Numbered from the stretch's first letter, positions 46,421-58,913 are shown. The stretch: 64,000 nt of DNA from Papio anubis (GCF_008728515.1 NC_044976.1:210367467-210431466); one strand, 5' to 3'. Notes: generated by a model from the letters alone, not told the origin. A program made the numbers and translations.

Positions 46421-47660
46421 CAAGAGGGAATATTCATTCTATATTCCCAGTGCCTGGCCCATGGTAAGAACTCAATAAATATTTGCTAGATGAATGAAAG
46501 TCTGAAAGAAGAAATGGAATTTTCCTAGAAAGACGTATTTTGTAAAAATGTACTCACAAAGTAGAAGAAAAACATTTCAGACTAATTCTGTATATGTGTA
46601 TTACACATACAAGTAAACTAAGAAAAATCCTAAATTTTAACAAAAGGTTCAAATCCATCTGTATTTTAAAATAATAACAAAGTATGACTACAAGTCTAAT
46701 GGTACCGAAACCTCTGGTAAAATATTCAGCCCAATGTGCCCTGGATTGCTGTAACAGAAATGAGTTATTAAGTGCTCATTGATAAAATACTGAACACTAA
46801 GTGTACAAATAATATAGACTCATTGGTCTTAAGTATGGTCCTGAAGATCATTCAACCTTCTCCTCCTGTCTCCAAATGGGCCATCAGAACCTGCTCCCAT
46901 ACCCAGAATTAGTCTCTTCTTCCATCTTGCCACAAAACCCTCTTTCAGCAAATTACTGACTTCTAGAACATCAAACGATCCCTAGAGATCTTCAAATGAC
47001 CACTTGGCTACCAAACAGCACGCAAGACAGAAACTAGGCATGGGTTTCTTTCTTATTTTTAAAAATCTTCAGGGAGTTTTTGATAGAGTTAAAACTAGAC
47101 TTAGCATTATAACTACTTAGTCTCCCTTCATGACCAGTTTCAAAAGATATGATTGGTTTCACATAGGCAGCCGTCAAAGTAACTTTCATAATATCAGCTA
47201 CATTATTAACCACATCAAATTGCAATCAGAATAGCCACCAGATTGATTCATTTTCCATGTGCACAATCTGTTACATATTCAGAACAATCATTAATGTTTC
47301 TTAACTCTTCTTGAAAACAGTACAGAGCCTTGGATTTTGTCTAGGATGAATTACTTCATTCAAAAAAAACAAACCAACAAATCAGAAACTAATTTTTCAG
47401 CCTGTCATAAATATGACTAAAGAACATGTATGTTCCTTCCTGGATACATTTGGCTTTATCTCTTCATAACACCTTCTAATGAATCTTAAACACTTCCTCA
47501 AAGTGTTGAGCAAGCAAATAAAATCAGTTTTCCATACACATTATACCTAAAATGAGATCCTACATGTAAATTATAAACAATGATTGTTTCTTACTAGCTT
47601 ATGATATCTGTGAAGATGTTTTCTGTTTCTTAGATTTTTACTGAACTACACCTTCAGGTT
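46421..47660. other. Mostly unique intronic sequence
   Basis: Apart from the possible L2/MIR end noted at 46,450-46,495, nothing was recognised. Confidence 0.45.
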
Positions 47661-47956
47661 TGTTTGCTTGTTTTGAGACCGAGTCGTGCTCTGTCGCCCA
47701 GGCTGGAGTGCAGTGGTACGATCTTGGCTCACTGCAACATCCACCTCCTGGCTTCAAGTGATTCTTCTGTCTCAGCCTCCCGAGTAACTGGGATTACAGG
47801 CACATGCCACCACACCCAACTCATTTTTGTATTTTCAGTAGAGATGGGGTTTCACCATATTGGCCAGGCTGGTCTTGAACTCTTGAGCTCGTGATCCACC
47901 CACCTCAGCCTCCCAAACTGCTGGGATTACAGGCGTGAGCCACCACATCCGACCCA
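47661..47956 (-). mobile_element. AluS-like, antisense
   Basis: GTTTTGAGACCGAGTCGTGC to CCACCACATCCGACCC. The tail has decayed to TTTGTTTGCTTGTTTT. Confidence 0.95.
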
Positions 47957-48666
47957 GTCTTTACCTTACAGAAATAATAACTCTTTTAAATCTACTTCAC
48001 CTCTGACCCTTAATAGTCTTTGCCAATCAGTAGTTTCCTGATTAGCCATGACTGTGTCAATCCATTTTTTAGCACTGGGATTATTTGTGTGGTCCTACAG
48101 TTTTAAAAAACAGGCATGCCACTGAGGTGAGGCTGAAACGTGAACTTGGTAAGACTGTAGCTTCCTTTCCTATTAATTATCTCCCCTTTTCACCTGGTGA
48201 TAATATGATGCTGGCAATAGCTGCTTTATCTTTACTTAATTGTTTTAATACCATTTGACCCACAAAAATGAGTATTTTAAAAGCTCATGCAGCACATGAG
48301 CTGGGGGTTTACACAGGTCTTTATGGACAGAATTTGAGCTGCATCTTTTGATGGCATTGCTTTATAAAGCTAGTTTAAAATGAGAAAAATTAAAACCTTG
48401 CATCTTCATGTACTGTTAATTCTAAACCATTTTAAGGCGATAATCACCAGAGGCAGGAACCAGAGCCATGCAAAGTTCTTCTCTATAGATGGAGGGGTGT
48501 GTTACATAGGTTGGCGTATCACTGACCTTTTCTGCAGTCACTGTAATGCCAGCTTTTCATAGCTGTTGTTTTCTGTTTTCTCAGAATCTTCTCTGAACAA
48601 CATGCATCTTATTTTCCTGCAGTGATGTGAAATGTTTGCCACGTGTGAAAGGTTTTACATATTTTT
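47957..48666. other. Unique intronic sequence
   Basis: Nothing recognised. Confidence 0.5.
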
Positions 48667-49004
48667 AAAAAGCCATTAAATGTAGCCGGGCATGGTGGCT
48701 CACGCCTGTATTCCCAACACTTTGGGAGGCTGAGGCGGGTGGATCACCTGAGGTCAGGAGTTCGAGACCAGCCTGGCCAACATGGTAAAACCCTGACTCT
48801 ACTAAAAATACAAAAAAAATTAGCCGGATGTGGTGGCACGCGCCCATAATACCAGCTACTTGGGAGGCTGAGGCAGGAGAATCACTTGAACCTGGGAGGC
48901 AGAGGTTGCAGTGAGCCGAGATTGTGCCTTTGCACTCCAGCCTGGGCAACAAGACTGAAACTCCACCTCAAAAAAAAAAAAAAAAAAAAAAAAGTCATTA
49001 AATG
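48667..49004 (+). mobile_element. AluS-like, sense, with about 14-bp TSD
   Basis: Body 48,683-48,990. AAAGCCATTAAATG upstream and AAAGTCATTAAATG downstream differ by one base. Confidence 0.96.
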
Positions 49005-49148
49005 CTTTGCATATGCAGGAATTTATTCTAGGCAATGCAAAGTATGAATTCATAAAAATTGTTCCCTTACTTTGGAAATTAAGTTTTCTGCTACAGAATA
49101 GACATAATGTTCAACACAGTGAACAGGTTCATGACTTAAATAGAGCGT

Positions 49149-49180
49149 TTTTCTCTCTCTCTCTCACACACACACACATA
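49149..49180 (+). repeat. (CT)n(CA)n microsatellite
   Basis: CTCTCTCTCTCTC followed by ACACACACACACA. Confidence 0.9.
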
Positions 49181-49243
49181 CATCATGTAGGTATGATAAA
49201 AAAGTCAGAATTACAAATAAAATACTGATTTCAAACTGCATTT

Positions 49244-49547
49244 AAAGATGTAGTTGGCCGGGCGCGGTGGCTCAAGCCTGTAATCCCAGCACTTTGGGAG
49301 GCCGAGACGGGCGGATCACGAGTTCAGGAGATCAAGACCATCCTGGCTAACACGGTGAAACCCCGTCTCTAAATACAAAAAAAAAATTAGCGAGTGAGTG
49401 GTGAAGTCTGTAGTCCCAGCTACTCCGGGAGGCTGAGGCAGGAAGAATAGCTTGAGCAGGGAGGCAGGGCTTGCAGTGAGCTGAGATCCGGCCACTGCAC
49501 TCAGCCTGAGCAACAGAGCCAGACTCGTCTCAAAAAAAGATGTAGTT
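49244..49547 (+). mobile_element. AluYR-type (Old World monkey), sense, with 12-bp TSD
   Basis: Body 49,256-49,535. Flanks AAAGATGTAGTT at 49,244-49,255 and 49,536-49,547. It has GGCTCAAGCCTG, GCCGAGACGGGCGG and GAGATCCGGCCACTGCACT. Several small deletions are spread over the body. It lies antisense to RGS7, about 380 bp past the exon. Confidence 0.95.
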
Positions 49548-49925
49548 AAGGCAAAATTATAAGTTAATGAGACGTATGTGTCTGATAGAGGGAAAGTTCA
49601 TTAATTCATAATCACTTGCCATAAATTATATGTACAATTATTTTATGGACATGTATACAGCTGATCCAGTCTAACGATCACCAATGACCTGAATCAAATA
49701 ATATGGCAGAATTAAGGATGTGAAAAATTGTAGAAATATGCTAACTTTTAGTTAAATATGTTTTGACTACCATAAAATTTACATAAATGTTAAAAGCACA
49801 GTTCAAACTGAATTACAATTTTTCAGGAGGTTTGCTTGCATGCCATATTAAAATATCCCTGAGGAAACACAATTCTTAAAACCACTAAGAAAAAAGTTCT
49901 TGTAATAGGAAAATGATTTATTTAC
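49548..49925 (-). other. RGS7: Exon-proximal downstream intron
   Basis: Repeat-free sequence between the AluYR and the donor site; no further signal was recognised. Confidence 0.6.
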
Positions 49926-49976
49926 CTGGATCTTCTATAGTTAAGTTCTTTATCAACCATTGAACAATGTCTGAAC
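49926..49976 (-). CDS. RGS7: RGS7 internal coding exon (part of DEP domain)
   Basis: On the minus strand a pyrimidine-rich stretch ends in CTTTTTCTAG. A 51-base exon follows, and then the donor GTAAAT. With one base carried from the previous exon, the frame reads SDIVQWLIKNLTIEDP without a stop. I recognise this as RGS7, roughly residues 55-70 of about 480; the paralogue RGS6 differs at several of these positions. RGS7 is a neuronal GTPase-activating protein for Gi/o alpha subunits. It works as a dimer with G-beta-5, and its DEP/DHEX module binds the membrane anchor R7BP or GPR158. The residues seen contain the hydrophobic DIVQWL stretch of the DEP fold. Both exon ends are phase 1 and 51 is a multiple of 3, so skipping would remove 17 residues without a frameshift. 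I looked for the neighbouring RGS7 exons and did not see them, which fits the very long introns known for this gene. Confidence 0.93.
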
Positions 49977-50010
49977 CTAGAAAAAGAAAAAAGAAAAACA
50001 CAAACAGATG
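49977..50010 (-). promoter_or_regulatory. 3' splice site and polypyrimidine tract of the RGS7 exon
   Basis: Read on the minus strand, the acceptor AG (49,977-49,978) is preceded by about 20 bases that are almost all T and C, broken only by a G or A further out. This is a strong U2AF-type tract. A candidate branch adenosine lies in TTCACATCT about 35 bases upstream. It supports the exon as functional rather than a chance match. Confidence 0.85.
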
Positions 50011-50319
50011 TGAACATTTTGTTTATCCATATTAACTTCAAGAATTTTGCACCTTTGGTGCTCATATTAGAAGGAACTTTTTCTAATTGTTACAATGACA
50101 GGTTAAGGATCTACCCCAGATGGAATGTTGAAAACACACAGTATGAATACTTAGTTGTCCTTCAACAAACCAAGGTGTAAATTAGCAAATTATTAAATAT
50201 GAAATATTTAAACGTAAATAAAATTTGCTATACTAGTAGAAAGTGATTTGTTTACTAAATAAGTGTTTATTAAGCATCTACTATATTTCAGGTACAAGTC
50301 TTAGCACAGCATAACCAGT

Positions 50320-50745
50320 ACTTTATAAGACGGTTCCTGTCTCATTTCTGGGTATACCGACGTCATCCTTGTATCTCCTCTCAAGCCAAACCAAATTTGC
50401 TTCTGGTTTTCGAACCCTCCTATGTATTTCAAGCCTCTGTGTCTCCACAGCAGTATTCTCCCTGACTGAAATATCTTCCCACTGTTTTTAAGACACTCAA
50501 GTTTCCCTGACATGACAGAACTTGCCTTGTCCCTTCCCCTTGTCCACTGAGTTTACAGAACTGTCCACGAATCCTCATTGGAACCCATGTAGTCTTTTGC
50601 TGTCGTGTTGATCACACCATTGCCCCAGCTGTTTATCTGATGAATGTCCCAAAGTAAGAACCTTGAGGCAGGGTGTCATATTCATCTTTGATTATTTGGA
50701 GCATAGTAAGTGCTTAACAATGTGTGATGAATACAAAGTATGAAT
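50320..50745 (+). mobile_element. L2 3' end, sense
   Basis: TCTCCACAGCAGTATTCTCC, AAGAACCTTGAGGCAGGGTG, CATTTCATCTTT-like bases and AGCATAGTAAGTGCTTAACA with a trailing GAATGAATA match the end of L2. Confidence 0.6.
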
Positions 50746-50759
50746 GAATATGTTTCTAC

Positions 50760-51250
50760 TGCACACAGAAGAGACAAGAGAGGGTCTGCAGAAAACATAA
50801 TGTTTGAGCTAGATTTTGAAGGATATATTTTTATCTATGAATAAGAGAGAAACTGAGTTGCTGGAGGGGCCTATGTAAAAATTAAAAGGTGGAAAAACAG
50901 TCAACAGAAATAACTTACTGCACACTGTCTCTATGTAAGTACTGGGAATAATAGAGATTTGAAAGTAATAATGGAGTGCACAGTGTATTCAGCAGGTCTT
51001 GAATTCTAGGCTAAATAATTAAATTTTTTTCCCATAAGGAAAGCAGAGAAAGAGACATGCAATATTTTTGAGCAGAAGAATGACATTATCAAAGTAAGTT
51101 TAAGGAATATGACTGGCAATATATATGAAACGCCTTGTAGTCAAAAAGAAGGCAAGGCAGTCGACATGTCTACTAGTTGCAATCCAAGAATGAAGGGAAA
51201 AGGTCTTAGTTCAGTGACAAATGAACTTCTTAGAAATTACAGACTTGTTT
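50760..51250 (-). mobile_element. L2 fragment, antisense (degraded)
   Basis: GTTTGAGCTAGATTTTGAAG and GCAGAAGAATGACATTATCA with GTAAGTTTAAGGAATATGAC resemble antisense L2 ORF2 end. It is inverted relative to the previous L2 piece. Confidence 0.45.
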
Positions 51251-53149
51251 CAGGACTTTATGACTAATTAGGTATAAAGGTTACAAGTTGGAGAGATTAA
51301 AAAAGAATTCAAGGTTTCTAGCCCAGAAGGGTGGATGAATAGAATGATGAAAATAAGAGCAGAAATGGGAGATTTAGCAACTGATTTGCTTGAGACACTC
51401 ATTTGTATTTAAAATTGGTTTTCTGCATAACTCTTTTCTACATAAAATAGGAAAAATATGTATGTGAATTTTTTGCATACATCGTAAACTGTGTTATGCC
51501 TGCAAGAATTGAATGAAACTTCAGGGTGAACCAAGATTCCATTTCAGCCTCTCCTGGACACTGGCTAGAGTTGCTGTCTACCCACCTCAGAGATTTGGCA
51601 AATTAATTACATTAACATTGGCAAAGTAATTCTAGCTGCTTGAATTAAATCAGTTCAAAATCAATTTAAGAATAAATTTGATTACTAAACTTGACAATAA
51701 AGTCCCAAAAGTTATGAGAACATTCATACTCAATGCCAATTTCAGTATGCATGCATTTAAAAAATAACTCCAAGTACTGACTTGAACTTGCGTTCCTTTT
51801 ACAGCGCCATTGATTTAAATCATTTGGGAAGACAGATTCATCCAGATCCTAAAGGAAGTTTTACTAAAACAGCTCAGAGTGTCGAAAGGAAAGGAGATCA
51901 TTCTCCAGAAGGCAGTTGACCGCGTCCGGGTGTTGCGTTCTTCCTTATAGTCTAAGTTATCTTAAAGCACGATCTTCCCGTTGAAAAAGAAAAGGAGAAC
52001 TCAGCTTTTCACATATGTATGTAGTGATCCTTGACCAATGTCGATTCCCACATACACAAATCTTCTGCACAAGCCCCAGGCACTCTGCTCATTTTTCAGA
52101 GTTGAGCATCTATTTGTGGAACATATGTGAGCAGCCACTGGAAATTTTCCATTCTTTTGAAGACAGCCAAACATTCATTCCAGGACTATACATATTTTTT
52201 ATTGTGAAAAATGACTTTAAAAATGCTCTCAAAGACTAAGTTTTTAAAAATATTCTGTTCTGTTATGCTTCTTTCCTTTTCTTTTTTTTCTTTCTTTTTT
52301 TTTTTTTTTCTGAGCAGAAAGAAATATAAAGAAGCCTAATTTAAAAGTATGTTTAATTCAGAGAATAGGAAACTTTCTTTCTTAGCCTACTTTTGAGTAT
52401 TTCTGTCACAAGTGTATTCTCAGTTCAGTGCTGAAGGAGTCAATTTAATTGGACTTGACCAACTGTTAGTGTCACTTAGCAGATGCTGTAGTGGTTTTCT
52501 TATTGTGTGATCACCCCAACATATTTATGGCTTTAGGTTGAAACATTATGGATTTTTAAATTGTTAAATTCATACCCAGACTCACCAGGTTAACCTATGC
52601 TGCATCTGTAAGAGTAAGACCTCACCTCCTTGAAGAGATAAGTAGAGAGAGAAAGGAGGAAAAAATCCACTATCTTACTGGAACCAGAAGACCGAAAGAG
52701 AAACGTGCTCCTATAGAGTCACCTTGAGAAGCATGACTCAAATGTAAAACGGAGCACTGCAGTCCAGAGAAGTGTAGTAGGAATGCCACCTTTACAGCAA
52801 TTTCCCAGCTTTATATTAAATAAATAAATGGCTGGGTCTGCTAAAGCTTTTCACGTATAATGTGTATGTAGAATATGGTAGCATTCTATTTATCTTGATT
52901 TTGGAGCCCTCAGAATAAGCTGTGGAATTTTTTGAAATCACACTTTGACTGTAGCCTATGGAAAGTTTAGCCCTGACCATACTCTTATTTTGAGTTCTTA
53001 CAGGCAGGTGTCACTTTCAGAGTTGCAGAGCTTTGTACTTCCTCTGCTCAGCAGAAGCAGTAGAGGTTTTGATTATTGTCTAATCTTAGCAGTATATTAT
53101 TTAAAATGAAAACAAGCAAAAACAAGTAGAATTCTTCCTCATCACACTG
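51251..53149. other. Unique intronic sequence with a pyrimidine run
   Basis: No element recognised; a T/C run lies at 52,268-52,310. Confidence 0.5.
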
Positions 53150-53545
53150 CTCATAGTTTTCCACCTGCTGTACTGTTTCTTCCTTCCACGATTTTGCTAA
53201 TGCTATTCTATCTTCATCTCTTTTTCCTGTGGTGAATCCCAGCTGAGGCCACAAAGTTCCACTCAAACATTATCTACTTCAGGAAGCCTGTTCTGCCCAC
53301 CCCACCCTATCTTACTAGGGAAAGTGTTTTTTATTTATGTTCTATTAACATCTTTATCATTCTTTTTACTTATCTATGGTTTTATCATCCTGTCTTTACT
53401 TTACTCTGTCTTCCTCTTTGCAGTATAAGTCCACTGAAGCCCAGGGGCATGTATTATTCATCTTTGGATCCCAAACACCAGACCAGTGCCTGACATGTAA
53501 AAGATGACCAGTAAATGCCAACAAAAGATTGGATGAATAAATAGC
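53150..53545 (+). mobile_element. L2 3' end, sense
   Basis: CAGGAAGCCTGTTCTGCCCA, GCAGTATAAGTCCACTGAAG, CCAGTGCCTGACATGTAAAA and GACCAGTAAATGCCAAC with GGATGAATAAAT follow the L2 end. Confidence 0.75.
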
Positions 53546-54268
53546 AAGACTCCCCTCCCCATATTCTATTTTGAGAGAGTTTAAAAAGAAAGGTATCCCT
53601 CATGCAAAGAATATTCTACTGGCGTGTAATTTAAACATCAATATTATTAAACATGATGTTAAATTGATCTTAAACTTCAACATCATTTTCTCACCCATGC
53701 CGTGGAACTGAATGGCAAACGAACGTCCTTACCTGTGCCCCCTGCAGAGTGCAAAGGCCTGGACCAGGCTCTGTCCTAAGCCTGTATTACTTCCATTAAT
53801 GTTCACATCCCCCCCCCTCCACAGACTAGAGTACATCTGCAGCCACAAGTGTCACCTACAGCTATCCACAAACTGAATCTGAATTAGAGGTGCTCAAAAA
53901 TATTAAGCATTCATGAAAAAAAATTGCAATGTGTTTGTAAACGTTAAGATATGAGGACTTTGTAAGGAAGCAAAATAGAACACATTTGATTTGTGTCCTT
54001 TACAAAACTAGTCTTTTCATAACTTTCAGCTAAAGCCATTAGTGAAAACTTTAGTTCTTAATCACCACAGAAGGTGCGCAAGTTATTCCTGAAGCAAAGA
54101 CACTGACTTTTGCAATGTTTCTCTTTCAGGGAAATGGACAGGCTCTTTGCACTGCCCAAATACTTTTGCTGAAGCCTCAGAACCACATAGACACAGTGCT
54201 GACAATATGAATATTTTTAATTTAGTGAATATCATAAATAATCCATAATCCATGATTTTTGATGTTAT
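53546..54268. other. Unique intronic sequence
   Basis: Nothing recognised. Confidence 0.5.
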
Positions 54269-54587
54269 AACTATTCTTCTTTTTTTTTTTTTCTTTTAAG
54301 ACAGGGTCTCACTCAGGCTGCAAGGCAGTGCAACAATCAGCTCATCGCAGCCTCAACTTCCTGGGCTCAAGAAATTCCCCCTGCCCCAGCCTCCCAAGTA
54401 GCTGGGATTACAGGTGTGAGCCACCATGCCTGGTAATTTTTTATTATTATTATTATTTGACGGATGGGGTCTTGCTATGTTGCCCAGACTTGTCTTGAAA
54501 TCCTGGCCTCAAGTGATCCTCCTGCTTCAGCCTCCCAAAGCACTGAGATTACATGGCATGAGCCACCATGCTCAGCCAACTATTCTT
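54269..54587 (-). mobile_element. AluJ-like, antisense, with 10-bp TSD
   Basis: Body 54,279-54,577, with an (ATT)n linker. Flanks AACTATTCTT at 54,269-54,278 and 54,578-54,587. Confidence 0.95.
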
Positions 54588-55064
54588 AGAACCTCTCACT
54601 GAATAGAAGACTTTCTATATACTAAAAATCATTTTTCCAACATTATTCTTGGTTCCTTGAAGTAGGCACAATAAATGTTTATTATTATTCAAATAGCATG
54701 TAATAAACATCTATTGCGTTTCTGTAGAAGCTGGGCTGAGGATCTGCAGTTTTAGGAACAAGAAAGAAAGAACGTTGAGGGAAGCAAATTATCTGATCTG
54801 TCAGTCCCTTGGGAGAAGAAGCGGCATCATACTCATCACGTTTCCACCATTCTCTTCAAAGTGTCTCAACACAGATCATCGTTAAATGTTTACTGAAGGC
54901 ATGAGTCACTATTTATGGACATATACTCTATACAGAAAAGACTCAAAATGCTGAAACAGTCAGCTCTAATGGTGATTCCATCTAGAATGTTATGACACCC
55001 CAGTGTGTCTCTCATTACCATAATTTTAAAAGTTCTGTAGGCAATTATAATTTTAACTTAATTT
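54588..55064. other. Unique intronic sequence
   Basis: Nothing recognised. Confidence 0.45.
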
Positions 55065-55200
55065 AATTTAAAGCACTGCAGAATTTCTTTAATTTAAATT
55101 AAACACAGTTTAATTTCTTTAATTGCAGAATTTCTGTAATTGAAAACTGCAGAATTTCTGCAGAATTTCAGTTTAATTTAAAACACTGCAGAATTTCTGC
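55065..55200 (+). repeat. Cluster of five TGCAGAATTTC(T/A) motifs
   Basis: The motif starts at 55,077, 55,124, 55,148, 55,159 and 55,187, separated by TTTAATTTAAA-like pieces. It looks like repeated local slippage or a short degenerate tandem array. Confidence 0.85.
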
Positions 55201-55205
55201 TTGAG

Positions 55206-55890
55206 AAATGATTTGCTTAAAGCTCGCATATTACCCTTTTGTAAAGCTGAATTGATGTACTGAATTTCTCCTCAATCTTTCAAATAAGTCATTGGGAATA
55301 TCTAAGAATAACATTTTGTTTATTTGAGTACTTGTATCCTGTCCAGAGTCTTAAATATGAGTGCACAGCCACTGTCACATCTGAGGGTTCAACACAGCAA
55401 CCAGCAACCAAAGGAGCAGGAGAGATGAACTCCAGCCCAGCTACAGACTACGTTCTCTAACTCCTTGATCTAAGAAATCTCAGCAGTGGTGAAAATCTGG
55501 GTATCACCAATTAATGCCTATGTCCTGGTTCTGTCTGCCTTTGGCCAAAAGCAGGTACTGAAAAAAGAGGAAAGCAGCCACTGGCTTCCAGGAGCTGGCT
55601 GGGCACTCACAGTTATGTCTTGGTGCTTCCCTGGTAAATATGAACAATTTCATGGAAGAACATCAACACTGGACAAGGCTGCTCTAGAACCCTCACGGGT
55701 CAAGACAAAAACAAGACCACTCTGTAAACAACAAAATTTAAGTTACACTAAGCATGGGAACATGATCTCAGCCGTAAAATATCAAATTCCATCCCGGATA
55801 GCATGAGCGACTGCTGCTTCTTTATCAATCCCATACTTAGTCTTGTCTAATCTGTCCTACTGTAGAAAAAAATGTATTAAGATACCCAAT
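55206..55890. other. Unique intronic sequence
   Basis: Nothing recognised; the open frame at 55,486-55,806 has no familiar motif. Confidence 0.5.
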
Positions 55891-56180
55891 CAGGCAAGCC
55901 GCAGTGGCTCACGCCTGTAACCCCAGCACGCTGGGGGGCCAAGGCAGGCGGATCATGAGGTCAGGAGATGGAGACCATCCTGGCCAACATGGTGAAACCC
56001 CATCTCTACTTAAAAAAAAAAAAAAAATTAGCTGGGCATGGTGGTGCATGCCTGTAATCCCAGCTACTCAGGAAGCTGAGGGAGGAGAATCAAACCAGGG
56101 AGCTCGAGGTTGCAGTGAACCGAGATGGCGCCACTGCACTCCAGCCTGGTGACAGAGCAAGACTCTGTCTCAAAAAAAAA
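55891..56180 (+). mobile_element. AluS/Y-like, sense
   Basis: GCAAGCCGCAGTGGCTCACG to a short A-tail; the right arm lacks the TCGCTTGAACC part. Possible weak TSD around GATACC at 55,881 and 56,184. Confidence 0.94.
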
Positions 56181-58913
56181 AGGATACCAGATCATAGAAT
56201 TGTCCCTGCTTCCTGACAGCATCCAATCTAGAGCAAAGGCCCACTTCCTCAGATCCGCTCCATGACTACCGATGCCCAAATCCTATAATAGATTCTTCCT
56301 AACATCCTATTACTGAGACACCCCATGGTTCCCGATGGTGTGCATTCTCCCTACCTTCAAGAAAGAATAATTGACTTGTTCAACTACAGGCATGTTCCTG
56401 GTGGTTTTCGGCTAGAGGGCATTGACATTTTTTAATTAAAAAATTGCTAATATCTATTAAGATGAATATAACAACAACAACAACAACAAAATTTAAGTTA
56501 CTTCATCAGGGCATTTTTGGTTATAAAGAGTGATCTTTGACGAAGTATAAAAACATAAACTTATCAAAGAAGGAATTTGCAAAAAGGTACCCAGAACTAA
56601 AGGGAAAGGATGTATTTGAGCCTCAAGGACTCATGGAGGCAGAGACTGTCATCCTTGTTCCTTTCTGGACGTCTTCATTTCTCTCTAGGAAACAACATTT
56701 GCTATTTTCCATCCATGAAGTGGGTCATGAAGGCTCACAGCTCCGGGGTTAAAATCTCTGCCACTAAAGACAGCAAGTCATTTGCAGCTGAAATCTTGTA
56801 GTCCTAATTCCTGATGGAGGATCTCAGCTGCAGGGAGGTACCCATTCGTGTATCAGCCAACTGTGGCAAGAAAAGATGGATCACCGTGCATAAAAATGGT
56901 CGTGCTGGCGAGACGTATAGATGGAGGCATTTTCCAGAAATAATGAGTGCTTTGCAGACATGACAATGGGTATAAACTACAGCTTCCTTCCAGTTTGTAA
57001 AGCTTTTATGCTTCCATCAGAAAAACACAGAAAAGAGAGGAAAAGTGGAATTCAAAAGCAAAATGTCAAATTTTGAATGAAATGAATATGCTATTTCTGC
57101 CTTGCTATGAATATAAATGGGTTTTGTTCTATGAACTTATTATAGTCCTGTAAAGCAGAGTAGGAATACATTGTTTTTGTGTATGTGAATGAAACCACAC
57201 TTTATGTGCACTAAAATAGCTATTCAAAGAAACATCGTGATGTGTATATGATTGTGTATTTTTATGAGTGTGTATCTTTTTATGCAAATAATTCACTTTC
57301 TAAAATGAATAACATGTCATTGAGTATTGTTACTTCTGGATTTTTATACATCAGGTATATTTAGAGAAAATTATTCAGTTTTCATAGAATTAAAAAGTTA
57401 ACTTCTGCTCACAGTTTGAAACTGGATAAAACTTATGATATAAAGTCCTTCTTCCAATATTCCATAGCTAATAACACCTATGAAATCTCAAAGGTCAATG
57501 GAAACAAAATAATCAAAACAGATATGTTTCCTTTCAGTAAATCTGAGATACATTTGAAGCATTTGCCTACCAGACTTTAAAAATGTTGTTTAGCAGTCAT
57601 TTAAATGCATTTGCAGATGTCATGGTAAAAAGCAAATTATCTGGTTGATTACATTTTCTTTCTAGGTTGCGGCTCTTCAGAGTTCTATGCCCCTTGCCCT
57701 AAGAGCAGAGTCACAGAAAATGTTGGGTTTTGTTGATATAACCTGAATCTTCAAATCAATAGGATAGAAGCCTGATATTCATTGTAATTACTACTTGTGT
57801 GTTCTAAGGATAGGAAAAGTAAAAATATATTTCCCTACCCTCTGGCAAGGTGCAATGAAAACAAATCAGAGTTCTGAGATACAGCTCCTTGGCTGTTCCT
57901 TGAGCAGATATTTCATCAAGATCATGCGTATTTAACTAGATTTTTAATCTTTGTTGTGTAAGTTCCAGAAATCATAAAAATACCTCTTCAGATGCAAAGC
58001 AGGCATTTTGTCTCTCTTCAAAGCCTAAGAAGCTTTAAACATAGGCAGCAAAAACAGCAAGGCAGCAAAGATGACAATAATGAGGGGATAAAAGGCAATG
58101 GAGACCACCCTCAGGATTATTTCCTCCCCTCTACTGGAGCTCGGGAGGATTCCTTATCAACCAGAGACACTTTTCCCAAATCGCATTCAGAGAAACATCA
58201 CGTCTGCCTCTTGTGTGGGATGGTGACAGCAAGTGTGGGAAATGCGGAGTTAAGAGAAGGAAGGAAAATAGAGTTCCTTGATGTGCAGCCTTTATTTTGA
58301 TAAAGAATGTTGTAGAAAAATCAAGAGAAACTAAGTCCGCAGTGTTTCCTTAGGATGAGGATATTGGATCCCTTTTTAAAGACCATTTTATATTTTTATG
58401 TTTTAGTGCTAAGGTTCTTTAGACTCAAAGAAAATAAAATAAGTAATAAGTGTGTGAAATGTTCAGGTATAACTATGAATTTTGTGTCAGCTAATATATT
58501 GGAACACATTAAAAGAGAAGTATTTATTAATCGATTAATCAATTCCATATGCTAGCTGGTAGGCATAAAGAAAAGCCTAGGATCATTCTTGCCTTCAACA
58601 CATATTTTTTTTCAGCTACACACAGGCCATGTCTAACTGTCTAACTGCCCCTATGAAGGACATATGAGATAAAGAAAATGTTTATTGATGGATAAATAAA
58701 AAACTTGCTCTAGACCTCATCAGTCTAGTCCAGATACAGTTGCTGTACGTTGACAGGTAGAGATAATACTTCTTATTCTGTATTAGCAGAGAGTACCAGC
58801 ATTGGTCAAGAGGTGGATGAGGCAGAAGGTCCAAGTAGATCAAAGAGGATTCCAATTCAGGAAATTTCCCAATTCATTAAAGATTGACAAAATGAATGCA
58901 CTTATGCATAGTC
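56181..58913. other. Unique intronic sequence with (AAC)n
   Basis: About 2.7 kb with no repeat family or gene recognised, apart from an (AAC)7-like run at 56,470-56,490. Confidence 0.5.

Larger units (their letters stand above)
1..49925 (-). other. RGS7: RGS7 intron downstream of the exon (continues beyond the window)
   Basis: Everything from the donor site at 49,924-49,925 to base 1 lacks recognisable RGS7 exons or other genes. It is filled with repeats and unique intronic sequence. This is inferred from the exon's strand and splice sites. A nested gene or alternative exon that I cannot recognise is not excluded. Confidence 0.8.
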
